A program made the position numbers and the translations under genes. Below are positions 1-7,709 of a stretch of DNA of 36,832 bases, piece by piece (position 1 is the first letter of the stretch; each line of letters starts with the position of its first letter). The DNA lies in NCBI GenBank assembly GCA_002471015.1, contig DKPB01000078.1, positions 1 to 36,832 of the forward strand. Direction: 5' to 3'. The notes beneath the pieces were generated by a model. The model did no database searches. It had not been told where the DNA came from and saw only the letters and a program-made list of their open reading frames with translations. The DNA is from Stenotrophomonas sp. UBA7346 (GTDB lineage: Bacteria > Pseudomonadota > Gammaproteobacteria > Xanthomonadales > Xanthomonadaceae).

Positions 1-319
1 CGTGCCGCTGCTGACCGGCATCTTCTGCTCGCTGGCCATTGCCGGCGGCTATTTCGAAGCCGTGCATGTGCTGGGCCAGGACAACGGCACGTTCTGGTCA
101 GGGCTGCGTGGCAGCGTCGACTTCTGGGACGACTTTGCCGTGGCCCTGCTGAAATCGGCGATCTTCGGCGGTACCGCAGCGCTGGTGGCCGCCTACGTCG
201 GCTTCCACGCTGAACCGACCATCGAAGGCACCTCGGTGGCCACCACCCGTGCGGTGGTGAACGCCTCGTTGCTGGTGCTGATGTTCAACTTCGTGCTGTC
301 GGCACTGCTGTTCCAATGA
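1..319 (+). CDS. mlaE: MlaE, permease of the Mla phospholipid ABC transporter (3' part only)
   Basis: Only the last 105 or so codons are present; the gene begins before the window. The product is an inner-membrane permease subunit of the MlaFEDB complex, which moves phospholipids between the inner membrane and the periplasmic carrier MlaC. Visible are hydrophobic segments at the start (LLTGIFCSLAIAGG) and end (VVNASLLVLMFNFVLSALLF), plus the family-typical stretch around VGFHAEPTIEGTSVATTRAVV near the C-terminus. It is followed 109 bp later by mlaD and then mlaC, mlaB and mlaA in the same direction, which supports the assignment. The 320-428 spacer holds nothing clear beyond the mlaD ribosome-binding site. 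Confidence 0.93.
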   Translation, partial: VPLLTGIFCSLAIAGGYFEAVHVLGQDNGTFWSGLRGSVDFWDDFAVALLKSAIFGGTAALVAAYVGFHAEPTIEGTSVATTRAVVNASLLVLMFNFVLSALLFQ

Positions 320-428
320 GGCGAGTCCCTCGCCCACGCCCACACAGCGATGTGCGGGCACCAGACAAACAACCGAACAACCCGCTTCGCCCTGCGAAGC
401 ACCAGATGGATCAGGAGTGAGACACAAC

Positions 429-953
429 ATGGCCATCCGTGGACCCAGACTCGAATTTTCCGTCGGCGCCTTCCTGCTGCTGGCCCTGGCCTCGCTGCTG
501 GTGCTGGCCGTGGCCTCCACCAACCAGCGCTTCGGCATGGGCGGCGGTGACTACGTGCTCAAGGCCCGTTTCACCCAGATCGGCCAGCTGCGTGCGCAGG
601 CGCCAGTGAAGGTGGGCGGCGTGACCATTGGCCAAGTGGCTGACATTCAGCTGGACCCCGTTAAATACGACTCCATCGTCACCCTGGCATTGGACAACAA
701 GTTCAAGGACCTGCCCGCCGACACCTCCGCCGGCATCTTCACCAGCGGTCTGCTGGGCGAAAGCTACATCGGCCTGCAGCCCGGTGGTGATCCGGAGCCG
801 CTCAAGTCCGGCGACGAGATTGTCTTCACCCAGCCGGCGGTGGACCTGATCCAGCTGGTCGGCAAGTACATGTTCAGCGGCGGCGGCAACAACGCCGGTG
901 CTGCCAACGAAACCCCCGGCGCAGACGCGCCCGCTACGGAACCCCAACCATGA
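429..953 (+). CDS. mlaD: MlaD, MCE-domain substrate-binding subunit of the Mla transporter
   Basis: A 174-residue protein with one N-terminal membrane anchor (about residues 10-30, rich in Leu/Ala/Val) followed by a single MCE domain (about 40-120, with VKVGGVTIGQVADI and the conserved TSGLLGESYIGL). In the family MlaD forms a hexameric periplasmic ring that channels phospholipid between MlaE and MlaC. The ATG at 429 was chosen because an AGGAG ribosome-binding site lies about 12 bases upstream and the protein then starts just before the anchor; an in-frame GTG at 417 is a weaker alternative. The stop overlaps the mlaC start (ATGA), indicating translational coupling. The C-terminal tail is Ala/Pro-rich and probably disordered. 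Confidence 0.95.
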   Translation: MAIRGPRLEFSVGAFLLLALASLLVLAVASTNQRFGMGGGDYVLKARFTQIGQLRAQAPVKVGGVTIGQVADIQLDPVKYDSIVTLALDNKFKDLPADTSAGIFTSGLLGESYIGLQPGGDPEPLKSGDEIVFTQPAVDLIQLVGKYMFSGGGNNAGAANETPGADAPATEPQP

Positions 954-1621
954 AAGTGAAACTGCTTACCGCCGTGCTCGCTTCCGCCCTGCTGGCCACC
1001 GCGCCGTCGGTCACGCTGGCGCAGACGCGCCCGGCCGCCGCTACCGCGCAGCCCTCGGCCGCCGGCCGCACCGTGCTGGATGCCAGCACCCGCATCATCA
1101 ACGCCCTGCAGACCCGCCGCGCCGAGTTCCGCGCCAACCCGGCCGCCCTGCGAAGCTTCATCGACGGCGAGCTGAGCCGTGGCTTCGACCGCGACTACGC
1201 TGCCCGCCTGGTGCTGGGTGTGCATGGCCGCGGTGCCGCCGATGCCGACGTCAAACTGTTCGCCGATGCGATGGCCGACAACCTGATGTCGCGCTATGGC
1301 TCGGCCCTGCTCGATATCCAGGGCCGGCCCAGCTTCCGCTACAAGAGCGAGCAGGCGCTGCCGGGCAACCGCGGCGTCAAGGTCTCCACCGAACTGGTGC
1401 GCGCCGGCAGCGAGCCGACCCCGGTCGAATACCTGATGCGCAATGTCGACGGCCAGTGGAAGATCTTCGACGTGATGATCGAAGGCATCTCCTACGTGCA
1501 GACCTTCAAGAACCAGTTCGATGCCCCGCTGCGGCAGAAGTCGATCAAGCAGGTGGCCACCGAACTGCGCAGCGGCAGCATGCAGGCCAATGCGGGCCCG
1601 GCCGCTCCCCGTGGCAAGTAA
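950..1621 (+). CDS. mlaC: MlaC, periplasmic phospholipid-binding shuttle
   Basis: A 223-residue protein with a signal peptide (cleavage probably after the LAQ around residue 25) and an MlaC/Tol-Toluene tolerance domain (about 45-205). Family features include FIDGELSRGFDRDYAARLVLG and the C-terminal DGQWKIFDVMIEGISY. MlaC carries phospholipid across the periplasm between the MlaA-porin complex and MlaFEDB. Its start codon overlaps the mlaD stop by four bases, and the next gene (mlaB) begins inside its last codons, so these genes are surely one transcript. Confidence 0.95.
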   Translation: MKVKLLTAVLASALLATAPSVTLAQTRPAAATAQPSAAGRTVLDASTRIINALQTRRAEFRANPAALRSFIDGELSRGFDRDYAARLVLGVHGRGAADADVKLFADAMADNLMSRYGSALLDIQGRPSFRYKSEQALPGNRGVKVSTELVRAGSEPTPVEYLMRNVDGQWKIFDVMIEGISYVQTFKNQFDAPLRQKSIKQVATELRSGSMQANAGPAAPRGK

Positions 1622-1919
1622 CGCCAGCTGCCGCAGCGAGGGCGACACCCTGCTGCTGGCAGGCGTGCTCGACCGCGCGGCGGTAACCACGCTGTGGCCG
1701 CAACTGGCGCGCGGGCTTGGGCCGGTGCGCCAGCTCGACCTGCAGGCAGTGGAACGCGTGGACAGTGCCGGCCTCGCCCTGCTGGCTGAACTGGCCGCGC
1801 GCCTGCGCGCACAGGGCGGCGGTGGCATCGTGGGTACTCCCGCCGGGCTGGATGAGCTGAGCGCCGCCTACCGTTTGTCGCCTTCCCTCGATTTCAATGC
1901 CTCTTCAGCAGGAAGCTGA
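1611..1919 (+). CDS. mlaB: MlaB, STAS-domain regulatory subunit of the Mla transporter
   Basis: A small cytoplasmic STAS-domain protein (about 102 residues from the GTG at 1611). The STAS signature VDSAGLALLAELA is at about residues 50-62, on the loop that in this family contacts MlaF. The start is uncertain: GTG 1611 overlaps the mlaC end by 11 bases, an ATG at 1590 would add seven residues, and neither has a clear ribosome-binding site, as expected for a translationally coupled gene. The stop is one base before the mlaA ATG, and an AGGAAG sequence within its last codons serves mlaA. Confidence 0.88.
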   Translation: MASNASCRSEGDTLLLAGVLDRAAVTTLWPQLARGLGPVRQLDLQAVERVDSAGLALLAELAARLRAQGGGGIVGTPAGLDELSAAYRLSPSLDFNASSAGS

Positions 1920-1920
1920 C

Positions 1921-2928
1921 ATGACGATTTTCCGCACCCTCCCCCTTCTTGCCGTTGTCACCCTGCTTGCCGCCTGTGCGGGCAAGCCGGCCCGCGATGC
2001 CGTGCCCGCCAGCACGGTGGTCGCTCCGCAGGCCAGCACGCAGGTCGCTGCCACTGCTGATGACAGCGTTGCTGCCGTCGCCACTGAAGCACCTGCTGTG
2101 GCCGACAACGCGGCAGCGCAGGACAGCACCACTGCCGCCACCGCAGACACCGGTGCCGCCCCGACTGACGCCGAGGACGATTTCGCTGCCCTGTATGGCG
2201 GCCCGGCTCCCAGTGCCGGCGAAGCAGGCAACGCACCGGAAGGCGCACCTGCCTACGACCCGTGGGAGAAGTACAACCGCGGCGTGCACCGTTTCAACAA
2301 CGCGGTTGACCGCACCGTCGCGCGCCCGCTGGCCACGGCGTATGTCAACGTGGTGCCGCAGTTCGCCCGCACCGGCGTCAGCAACTTCTTCAGCAACCTG
2401 CGTTCCCCGCTGACCATGGTCAACCAGCTGTTGCAGGGCCATGCGGATGATGCCTGGGACACGCTGGGCCGCTTCCTGATGAACTCCACCTTCGGTATTG
2501 GCGGCCTGTTCGACCCGGCCAGCAAGGCCATGGTGCCCAAGCGCAGCGAGGATTTCGGCCAGACCCTGGGGGCTTGGGGCTGGCGCCGTTCGCGTTACGT
2601 GGAGTTGCCGTTCTTTGGCCCGCGTACCGTGCGTGATGTATTTGGCCTGGCTGGCGATATCCCGCTCTCGCCGATGCGGCAGATCGAGATGGACAAGGTC
2701 CGCATCGGCCTGCAGGGCCTGCAGCTGGTGGACATGCGTGCGCAGCTGATGGCGGTGGATTCGCTGCGTGACACGGCAGTTGACGAATACGCACTGACCC
2801 GCGATGCCTGGCTGCAGCGCCGCAGCTATCAGATCGAGAAAGACCTGCGCCACGGTGGCAAGTACAACGACGACGACCAGCCCACGATTCCGGTCGACGC
2901 GATGCCGATGCCCAACTGGGGCGATTGA
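1921..2928 (+). CDS. mlaA: MlaA (VacJ), outer-membrane lipoprotein of the Mla pathway
   Basis: A 335-residue lipoprotein. A lipobox LLAAC places the lipidated Cys at residue 19. Residues 20-105 are a long Ala/Thr/Asp-rich low-complexity linker, unusual in length compared with the roughly 250-residue enterobacterial MlaA. The MlaA domain follows, starting at the conserved YDPWEKYNRGVHRFNN, with FFSNLRSPLTMVNQLLQG and GLFDPASK later. In the family MlaA removes mislocalised phospholipid from the outer leaflet of the outer membrane and hands it to MlaC. It is the last gene of the operon (one base after mlaB) and is followed by a strong intrinsic terminator. Having mlaA inside the mlaFEDCB operon, unlike E. 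coli, is inferred to be normal for this lineage. Confidence 0.96.
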   Translation: MTIFRTLPLLAVVTLLAACAGKPARDAVPASTVVAPQASTQVAATADDSVAAVATEAPAVADNAAAQDSTTAATADTGAAPTDAEDDFAALYGGPAPSAGEAGNAPEGAPAYDPWEKYNRGVHRFNNAVDRTVARPLATAYVNVVPQFARTGVSNFFSNLRSPLTMVNQLLQGHADDAWDTLGRFLMNSTFGIGGLFDPASKAMVPKRSEDFGQTLGAWGWRRSRYVELPFFGPRTVRDVFGLAGDIPLSPMRQIEMDKVRIGLQGLQLVDMRAQLMAVDSLRDTAVDEYALTRDAWLQRRSYQIEKDLRHGGKYNDDDQPTIPVDAMPMPNWGD

Positions 2929-2947
2929 TCCTGATTGCCGCTGCATG

Positions 2948-2980
2948 AAAAAGCCCGGGGTAACCCGGGCTTTTTCTTTT
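2948..2980 (+). terminator. Rho-independent terminator after mlaA
   Basis: AAAAAGCCCGGG (2948-2959), loop GTAA, then CCCGGGCTTTTT (2964-2975) and TTTTCTTTT. A 12-bp stem with a U-tract, 20 bases after the mlaA stop. The A-run on the other side means it could also act on transcripts coming from the right (end of the glutathione peroxidase gene). Confidence 0.92.
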
Positions 2981-3098
2981 CGCAGATTCTGCAGGGGCGG
3001 CGTTGGCCGCGAAACGGGTGGATCCGCGGACCCCAGGATGACCTGGTCGCGATATTGCCTGCGACGCCGCGCATGCCGCTCCTGCAACAACCAGGGCT

Positions 3099-3644
3099 TT
3101 ACGCCGCCAAGGCAGCGTCGATGGCCTTGCGCAGGCCTTCGTCGTCGGCGCTGGTGTCCGGGGCGAAGCGGGCAACGACACTGCCGTCCTTGCCGATCAG
3201 GAACTTCTCGAAGTTCCACAGCACGGCCGGGGCCGGGTTGGCCTCGATGCCGAAACCAACCAGCTTCTCGCGCATCGGGCCTTCGCCGATGGCGGCCGGC
3301 TGGGCAGCGGTCAGTTGCTGGTAAAGCGGGTGGATGTCGGCACCGGCGACGCTGATCTTGGAGAACATCGGGAAGCTGACGTCATAGGTCAGGGCGCAGA
3401 ACTGCTTGATCTCTTCCTCGCTGCCCGGCTCCTGGCCGTTGAAGTTGTTGGCCGGGAAACCCAGTACTTCCAGGCCGGCGTCCTTCTTTTCGCGATACAG
3501 CTTTTCCAGGCCTTCGTACTGCGGGGTAAGGCCGCACTTGGAGGCGGTGTTGACCAGCAGCAGCACCTTGCCGCGATAGTCGCCCAGCGATGCAGGAGCG
3601 CCGTCGATGGTGGTCAGCGCGGTGTCGTAAACAGAAGCGGTCAT
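3099..3644 (-). CDS. Glutathione peroxidase family protein (Cys type, BtuE-like)
   Basis: A 181-residue cytoplasmic thiol peroxidase of the GPx family, which reduces hydrogen peroxide and organic peroxides using thioredoxin or glutathione. The peroxidatic Cys is in NTASKCG (about residue 37), the conserved Gln in NNFNGQEPG (about 71) and the Trp-Asn pair in LWNFEKFL (about 143-144), so the catalytic tetrad is intact. It is the Cys rather than selenocysteine form, as in most bacteria. The ATG at 3644 gives the usual family length and has an AGCAGG sequence upstream; an extended reading start further upstream has no such support. The gene stands alone between the mlaA terminator and the repeat-rich spacer. 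Confidence 0.93.
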   Translation of the reverse strand: MTASVYDTALTTIDGAPASLGDYRGKVLLLVNTASKCGLTPQYEGLEKLYREKKDAGLEVLGFPANNFNGQEPGSEEEIKQFCALTYDVSFPMFSKISVAGADIHPLYQQLTAAQPAAIGEGPMREKLVGFGIEANPAPAVLWNFEKFLIGKDGSVVARFAPDTSADDEGLRKAIDAALAA

Positions 3645-3767
3645 GCGGTTGCCTGCTGGGGGTTGTGGAAAAGCCAAGCATAAACGGCGCCGTCGGCGCT
3701 GGCACGACCATCAGGTTGTAACGCTGGGTTCTGCGGTGGTGCCGATCCCATGCAGCGAGCGCCCCCT

Positions 3768-3835
3768 GTAGTGCCGAGCCATGCTCGGCAGGGGCTTTCC
3801 CGGTAGAGCCTCTGCCGAGCATGGCTCGGCACTAC
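3768..3835. repeat. Inverted pair of GTAG palindromes (SMAG/REP-like)
   Basis: Unit 1 at 3768-3791 reads GTAGTGCCGAGCCATGCTCG and continues CGGCA; unit 2 at 3811-3835 is the same in the opposite orientation, ending in CTAC. Each is itself a hairpin (TGCCGAGC/GCTCGGCA). A GTAG head plus imperfect palindrome is the signature of the SMAG REP elements of Stenotrophomonas, and an inverted dimer of this kind is REPIN-like. The pair forms a long stem-loop downstream of both converging flanks of this gap. Confidence 0.8.
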
Positions 3836-3853
3836 ATCAGCGCGCAAAGAGCG

Positions 3854-3894
3854 TACCCCTCCCCAACCCTCCCCTTGCCTGCGGCAAAGGGAGG
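3854..3894. repeat. Dispersed C-rich repeat (CCCTCCCCAACCCTCCCC type)
   Basis: The stretch beginning ACCCCTCCCCAACCCTCCCC and ending in a TTGCCTGCGGCAA hairpin plus AGGGAGG is repeated, in reverse orientation and nearly identical, at 13680-13719. It is an intergenic dispersed repeat; no function is evident. Confidence 0.75.
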
Positions 3895-3940
3895 AGCAGA
3901 AGCATGGCTCCGCACTGCATGGGGGTTTGCCTGGAAGGCC

Positions 3941-3964
3941 TCTGCCGAGCATGGCTCGGCACTG
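3941..3964. repeat. Single GTAG-type palindrome (third SMAG-like unit)
   Basis: TCTGCCGAGCATGGCTCGGC followed by ACTG, the same unit as at 3811-3835 and in the same orientation, ending two bases before the rmuC stop codon. The 3645-3966 spacer therefore consists mostly of repeats: two inverted palindromes, one C-rich repeat and this unit. No gene is seen in it. Confidence 0.78.
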
Positions 3965-3966
3965 CC

Positions 3967-5505
3967 TCAGCTTTCGCTGCTTTCGGGGCTGTCTTCCTCG
4001 CCCTCGTCGTCCGTACCCAGCATGGCCTGCGAGGCATCGCTGGACAGCGACTCCACGCCGCGCAGCTTGCGCTCGATGGTGCGGGTCTTGCGGCTGGCGT
4101 CGCCCAGGCTCTTGCCGACGGTGTTGATCTGCTTCTCGGCCTTCTCGAGGATGCCGGCAAACTTGCCGAACTCGCTCTTCACCGCACCCAGCAGGCTCCA
4201 TACCTCCGACGAGCGCTGTTCGATGGCCAGTGTGCGGAAGCCCATCTGCAGGCTGTTGAGCAGGGCGGTGACCGTGGTCGGGCCGGCAATCACCACGCGA
4301 TGCTCGCGCTGCAGCGCGTCCACCAGGCCGGCACGGCGGATGATCTCGGCATACAGCCCCTCGGTGGGCAGGAACATCACCGCGAAGTCGGTGCTGTGCG
4401 GCGGCACGATGTACTTGTCGCTGATCGACTTGGCCTGGATGCGGATCGCCCGCTCCAACTGGTTGCCACTGTTGCGCACCGCCTCCACGTCACCGGCCTC
4501 CTGCGCGTCGAGCAGGCGCTCGTAGTCCTCGCGCGGGAATTTGGAATCGATCGGCAGCCACACCGGGGTATCGCCATCGCCACGGCCAGGCAGGCGCACG
4601 GCGAAGTCGACCATCTCGCCACTATCGGCGCGCAGCTTCACCCCGCGCGCGTACTGCTCGGCGGTCAGGGTCTGCTCCAGGATGTTGTCCAGCTGCACTT
4701 CGCCCCAGCCGCCACGGTTCTTGACGTTGCTCAGCACACGCTTGAGGTCGCCCACGCCGGTGGCCAGCTGCTGCATCTCGCCCAGCCCGCGCTGCACCTG
4801 CTCCAGCCGCTCGGAGACCAGCTTGAACGAGGAATCCAGGCGGGTGTTGAGCGTGCTCTGCAGTTTCTCGTCCACGGTCTGGCGCATCAGCTCGAGCTTG
4901 GCCGCGTTGTCGCCCTGCAGGTCCTTCAGCCGCGCTTCCAGGGTCTGGCGCATCTCGGTGATGCGCTGTTCGTTGCGCTGGGTCAGCTCGCCCAGCTTCT
5001 GGTTGAGGGTCTCGCCGAAGCGCAGCTGGACCTGTGCGCCTTCTTCGCGGCCCTTGCGGGTTTCCTCGACCAGGCTCTGCTGCAGGCCGGCCAGCTGGCG
5101 CGCGAAGGCTTCCATGCGCGCTTCCTGCTGCTGGCCGAACACGTCGAGCTGGCCGCGCACATCCTGCAGCCGCGTACTCAGCAACTGGGCAAGCAGCTGC
5201 TGGGCGTTGGCGGTTTCCTCGCGGCCCTTGCGGGCATCGTCGTTGAGGCTGTCGCGCAGCTGGTCCAGGCGCTGGTCGGTGCGGGTGGACAGGTCGGTGA
5301 GGTTGCGGCCAAAGCCGTCGATGCGGGTGTCCTGCTGCCGCGCCATGCTTTCCAGCTGCTCGCGCAGTTCGCCGCGGCCGCTGCGCTGTTCTTCGCGCAA
5401 GGTGTTTTCCAGCGCGGAATTGTCGGTACGGCGCAACAGCAGCAACAGCTGCAGCACCAGGACGACGACCAGCAGGCCGCCAAGGATCAGGGTTTCGGTT
5501 TGCAT
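3967..5505 (-). CDS. rmuC: RmuC family DNA recombination protein
   Basis: A 512-residue protein with an N-terminal membrane segment (about residues 7-25, Leu/Val-rich), a long coiled coil (about 30-250, many Gln/Glu/Arg heptads) and the RmuC domain (about 185-470), including the conserved GGWGEVQLDNILEQ, PVWLPIDSKFPREDYERL, FAVMFLPTEGLYAE and LLNSLQMGFRTLAIEQRS. RmuC limits inversions and rearrangements at short repeats and has a nuclease-like fold; the mechanism is not well established. The start at 5505 puts the Met just before the membrane anchor; a longer reading start would add a non-hydrophobic arginine-rich extension. The acidic C-terminus ends against a GTAG palindrome. Confidence 0.93.
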   Translation of the reverse strand: MQTETLILGGLLVVVLVLQLLLLLRRTDNSALENTLREEQRSGRGELREQLESMARQQDTRIDGFGRNLTDLSTRTDQRLDQLRDSLNDDARKGREETANAQQLLAQLLSTRLQDVRGQLDVFGQQQEARMEAFARQLAGLQQSLVEETRKGREEGAQVQLRFGETLNQKLGELTQRNEQRITEMRQTLEARLKDLQGDNAAKLELMRQTVDEKLQSTLNTRLDSSFKLVSERLEQVQRGLGEMQQLATGVGDLKRVLSNVKNRGGWGEVQLDNILEQTLTAEQYARGVKLRADSGEMVDFAVRLPGRGDGDTPVWLPIDSKFPREDYERLLDAQEAGDVEAVRNSGNQLERAIRIQAKSISDKYIVPPHSTDFAVMFLPTEGLYAEIIRRAGLVDALQREHRVVIAGPTTVTALLNSLQMGFRTLAIEQRSSEVWSLLGAVKSEFGKFAGILEKAEKQINTVGKSLGDASRKTRTIERKLRGVESLSSDASQAMLGTDDEGEEDSPESSES

Positions 5506-5623
5506 GGGGAGAAGTGTAGCCCTGCCCGTCTCAGAAGCTGATGCGGCACAAACCAACCGGCAGCGAAAACCACCTTCGGCGCGCATCTGCGATCATGGGC
5601 ACCCCCACCCGCCCTCCCCCGTC

Positions 5624-6169
5624 ATGAAGTCGCTGTCGCTGCTGTTGTCGAGCCTGTTGTGCCTGCTGCCCCTGGCAACGCTGGCAGCGGATTCACAGAC
5701 CATCACCTCGCCCCACGCCCTGCCTGCCAATGACGCGCGGCCCAAGGTATTCCTGGCTGGCAGCATCGAGATGGGCAAGGCCGGTGATTGGCAGCAGCAG
5801 GTGCAGGCGGCGCTTGCCGACCAAGGCGTGCTGATGCTCAACCCGCGCCGCGCCGACTGGAACCCAGCCTGGCGCGCCGAGGCCGATGAGCCGGAGTTCC
5901 GCCGCCAGGTGGAGTGGGAACTGGCCGCGCTGGAGCAGGCCGACATCGTGCTGATGTACTTCGCCCCCGGCACCCAGAGCCCGATCACCCTGCTCGAATT
6001 CGGCCTGTATGCACGCTCGGGCAAGCTGCTGGTGGCGGCGCCGGCCGGTTACTGGCGCAAGGGCAACCTGGACATCACCGGTGACCGCTACGGCGTGCCG
6101 CGTTTTGATGACCTGCCAGCGCTGATCGCCGCAGTGAAGCAGCGCATCGCCGACCAGCGCGCGCACTGA
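5624..6169 (+). CDS. Exported nucleoside 2-deoxyribosyltransferase-like protein
   Basis: A 181-residue protein that combines a classical signal peptide (MKSLSLLLSS... to LAA around residue 22) with a nucleoside 2-deoxyribosyltransferase-like fold. Fold features: VFLAGSIEMGKAGDWQ (about 42-57), LNPRRADWNP (72-81), the hydrophobic strand ADIVLMYF (106-113) and SPITLLEFGLYA (119-130), whose Glu (about 125) matches the nucleophile position of the family. Related proteins are normally cytoplasmic and act on nucleosides or NAD-like ligands, so export to the periplasm is unusual and the substrate is unknown. The ATG at 5624 directly precedes the signal peptide. It is followed by a LysE-type exporter 18 bp later, probably co-transcribed. 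Confidence 0.8.
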   Translation: MKSLSLLLSSLLCLLPLATLAADSQTITSPHALPANDARPKVFLAGSIEMGKAGDWQQQVQAALADQGVLMLNPRRADWNPAWRAEADEPEFRRQVEWELAALEQADIVLMYFAPGTQSPITLLEFGLYARSGKLLVAAPAGYWRKGNLDITGDRYGVPRFDDLPALIAAVKQRIADQRAH

Positions 6170-6187
6170 GCCCCACGGAGAACCGCC

Positions 6188-6817
6188 ATGCCGTGGATGG
6201 GCATCAACGACCTGGGCACCTTCGTGGTGGCCGTCATCCTGTTCCTGATGTTGCCGGGGCCCGGCACCTTCACCCTGCTCACCGCCACCGCGCGCGGTGG
6301 CGTGCGTGCCGGCTACGCCACCCTGGCCGGGCTGATGCTGGGCGACCAGATCCTCATCGCCATTGCCGCCACCGGTGTGGCCGCGCTGCTGCAGGCGCAT
6401 CCACTGCTGTTTGCCGGGCTGCGTTACGTGGGTGCGGCCTATCTGATCTGGGTCGGCATCAACCTGCTGCGGGAACCGACGGCAGCCGCTGGCGAGGCCG
6501 CGCCGCTACAGCACGGTCGGCGCTGGTTCCGCCAGGCCTTGCTGGTGGGCGTGCTCAATCCCAAGGCCATCCTGTTTTACATGGCCTTCTTTCCGCTGTT
6601 CATCGACCCGGTCCGGCAACGCGGTGCGCTGACCCTGGCGACGATGGCGGTGCTGATCGCCCTCCTCAGCGTCGGCTGGTGTTCGGTGCTGATCTTCGGT
6701 GGGCAGTTTATTGCCCGCCGCCTGGCCGGCTACCCGCGCGTAGGCGTGTGGCTGCGGCGTGCGGTCGGCGTCTGCCTGGTGGTGTTCGGCGTTCGCCTGG
6801 GCCTGGACGGGGCATGA
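6188..6817 (+). CDS. LysE/RhtB family amino-acid exporter
   Basis: A 209-residue inner-membrane protein with about six hydrophobic segments. The family signature is near the N-terminus (MLPGPGTFTLLTATARGGVRAGYATLAGLMLGD) and LLVGVLNPKAILFYMAFFPLF is typical of the second half. Members export amino acids such as homoserine, threonine, leucine or lysine; the substrate cannot be told from the sequence. The start has a good GGAGA ribosome-binding site 8 bases upstream. It lies 18 bp after the exported deoxyribosyltransferase-like gene and converges on the rhomboid gene with an 11-bp gap, which holds no obvious terminator. Confidence 0.9.
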   Translation: MPWMGINDLGTFVVAVILFLMLPGPGTFTLLTATARGGVRAGYATLAGLMLGDQILIAIAATGVAALLQAHPLLFAGLRYVGAAYLIWVGINLLREPTAAAGEAAPLQHGRRWFRQALLVGVLNPKAILFYMAFFPLFIDPVRQRGALTLATMAVLIALLSVGWCSVLIFGGQFIARRLAGYPRVGVWLRRAVGVCLVVFGVRLGLDGA

Positions 6818-6828
6818 GCCCACACCCG

Positions 6829-7614
6829 CTACTCGCGCGGGCGCTGGCCCTCGCGCGGCGGGAACTGCAGCACCACGTAATCGCGGCCTTCGCGCGGTTC
6901 CCACAATACCGGCACGTTCTGCGGTGACGGCGGCTCCAGCTCGGCGGCGTCCTGCGCCAGCTGCTCTTCTTCCTCGTCCTCCCAGCTGTAACGCTTGCGC
7001 GGTGCCTTGGGGTCGGCATTGCGGAACAGCAGGGCGGCAATCACGCCGGCCGCGGCACCGCCCATATGCGACTGCCAGGAAACGCCCGGCTCATGCGGCA
7101 GGATGGTGATCAACATGCTGCCGTAGAACAGGAAGCCGATCAGGCTGGCGGCGATGGCCGGGCGGTCACGCCGCAGCAGGCCCAGCACGAAGACCAGGAA
7201 CATCAACCCATGGGTCACGCCACTGGCCCCCAGGTGGCGTGTGCCGATATCACCCAACAGCCAGGCGCCCAGTCCGGAACCAACCCAGAGCAGGGGCAGC
7301 GCGCGCAGGGTTGCCTTCGGATAGACGCTGCCGGCCAAGGTACCCAGGATCAGCAGGGCTACTGCGTTGGCGCCCAGGTGTTCGATCGAGCCATGCAGCA
7401 ACGGTGCGCCCAGCAGGCCCCACAGGCCACCGGTTTCCAGCGGTGCCACCGCCCAGGGCCGCCAGTCCCAGCCACTGCGCTGCAGGGCGAACATCGCCAC
7501 CAGCAGCAGCACGAAACCCAGGCTCAGGTTGAACGCACGCAGCACGCGGCTGCGGTCGTTGCGGGCGATGGTGGCCGGTGTCTGGCCGGTATCAGGCAGG
7601 GTAGGCGTGTCCAT
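6829..7614 (-). CDS. Rhomboid family intramembrane serine protease
   Basis: A 261-residue multi-spanning membrane protein. The rhomboid catalytic elements are intact: HLGAN (about residues 79-83), GASG with the nucleophile Ser at about 131, and the His of SHMGG at about 183. Six hydrophobic segments span about residues 28-197. A soluble C-terminal tail (about 200-261) starts with an acidic run (EDEEEE) and ends in PREGRDYVVLQFPP; this tail is not part of the core fold. Rhomboids cut transmembrane substrates within the bilayer; the substrate here is unknown. The ATG at 7614 yields a normal cytoplasmic N-terminus; upstream in-frame sequence is Arg-rich and probably not translated. Confidence 0.92.
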   Translation of the reverse strand: MDTPTLPDTGQTPATIARNDRSRVLRAFNLSLGFVLLLVAMFALQRSGWDWRPWAVAPLETGGLWGLLGAPLLHGSIEHLGANAVALLILGTLAGSVYPKATLRALPLLWVGSGLGAWLLGDIGTRHLGASGVTHGLMFLVFVLGLLRRDRPAIAASLIGFLFYGSMLITILPHEPGVSWQSHMGGAAAGVIAALLFRNADPKAPRKRYSWEDEEEEQLAQDAAELEPPSPQNVPVLWEPREGRDYVVLQFPPREGQRPRE

Positions 7615-7674
7615 GATCAAGGGATTGCGGCAGCCCCGGCGAATGCAAGGGCGCCGCCGGTGGGAACCGGCGTG

Positions 7675-7701
7675 CCACCGGCGGGACAATCCCGCCGGTG
7701 G
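7675..7701 (-). terminator. Perfect 11-bp hairpin after terC
   Basis: CCACCGGCGGG / ACAAT / CCCGCCGGTGG, just past the terC stop. It is strong but lacks a U-tract on either strand, so it may be a factor-dependent stop or a 3'-end stabiliser rather than a classical terminator. Confidence 0.5.
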
Positions 7702-7709
7702 GGCTCACA

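Noticed and set aside
3781..5541. A 586-codon open frame on the plus strand opposite rmuC
   Set aside because: It begins inside a repeat and mirrors rmuC; the minus-strand RmuC has all family motifs.
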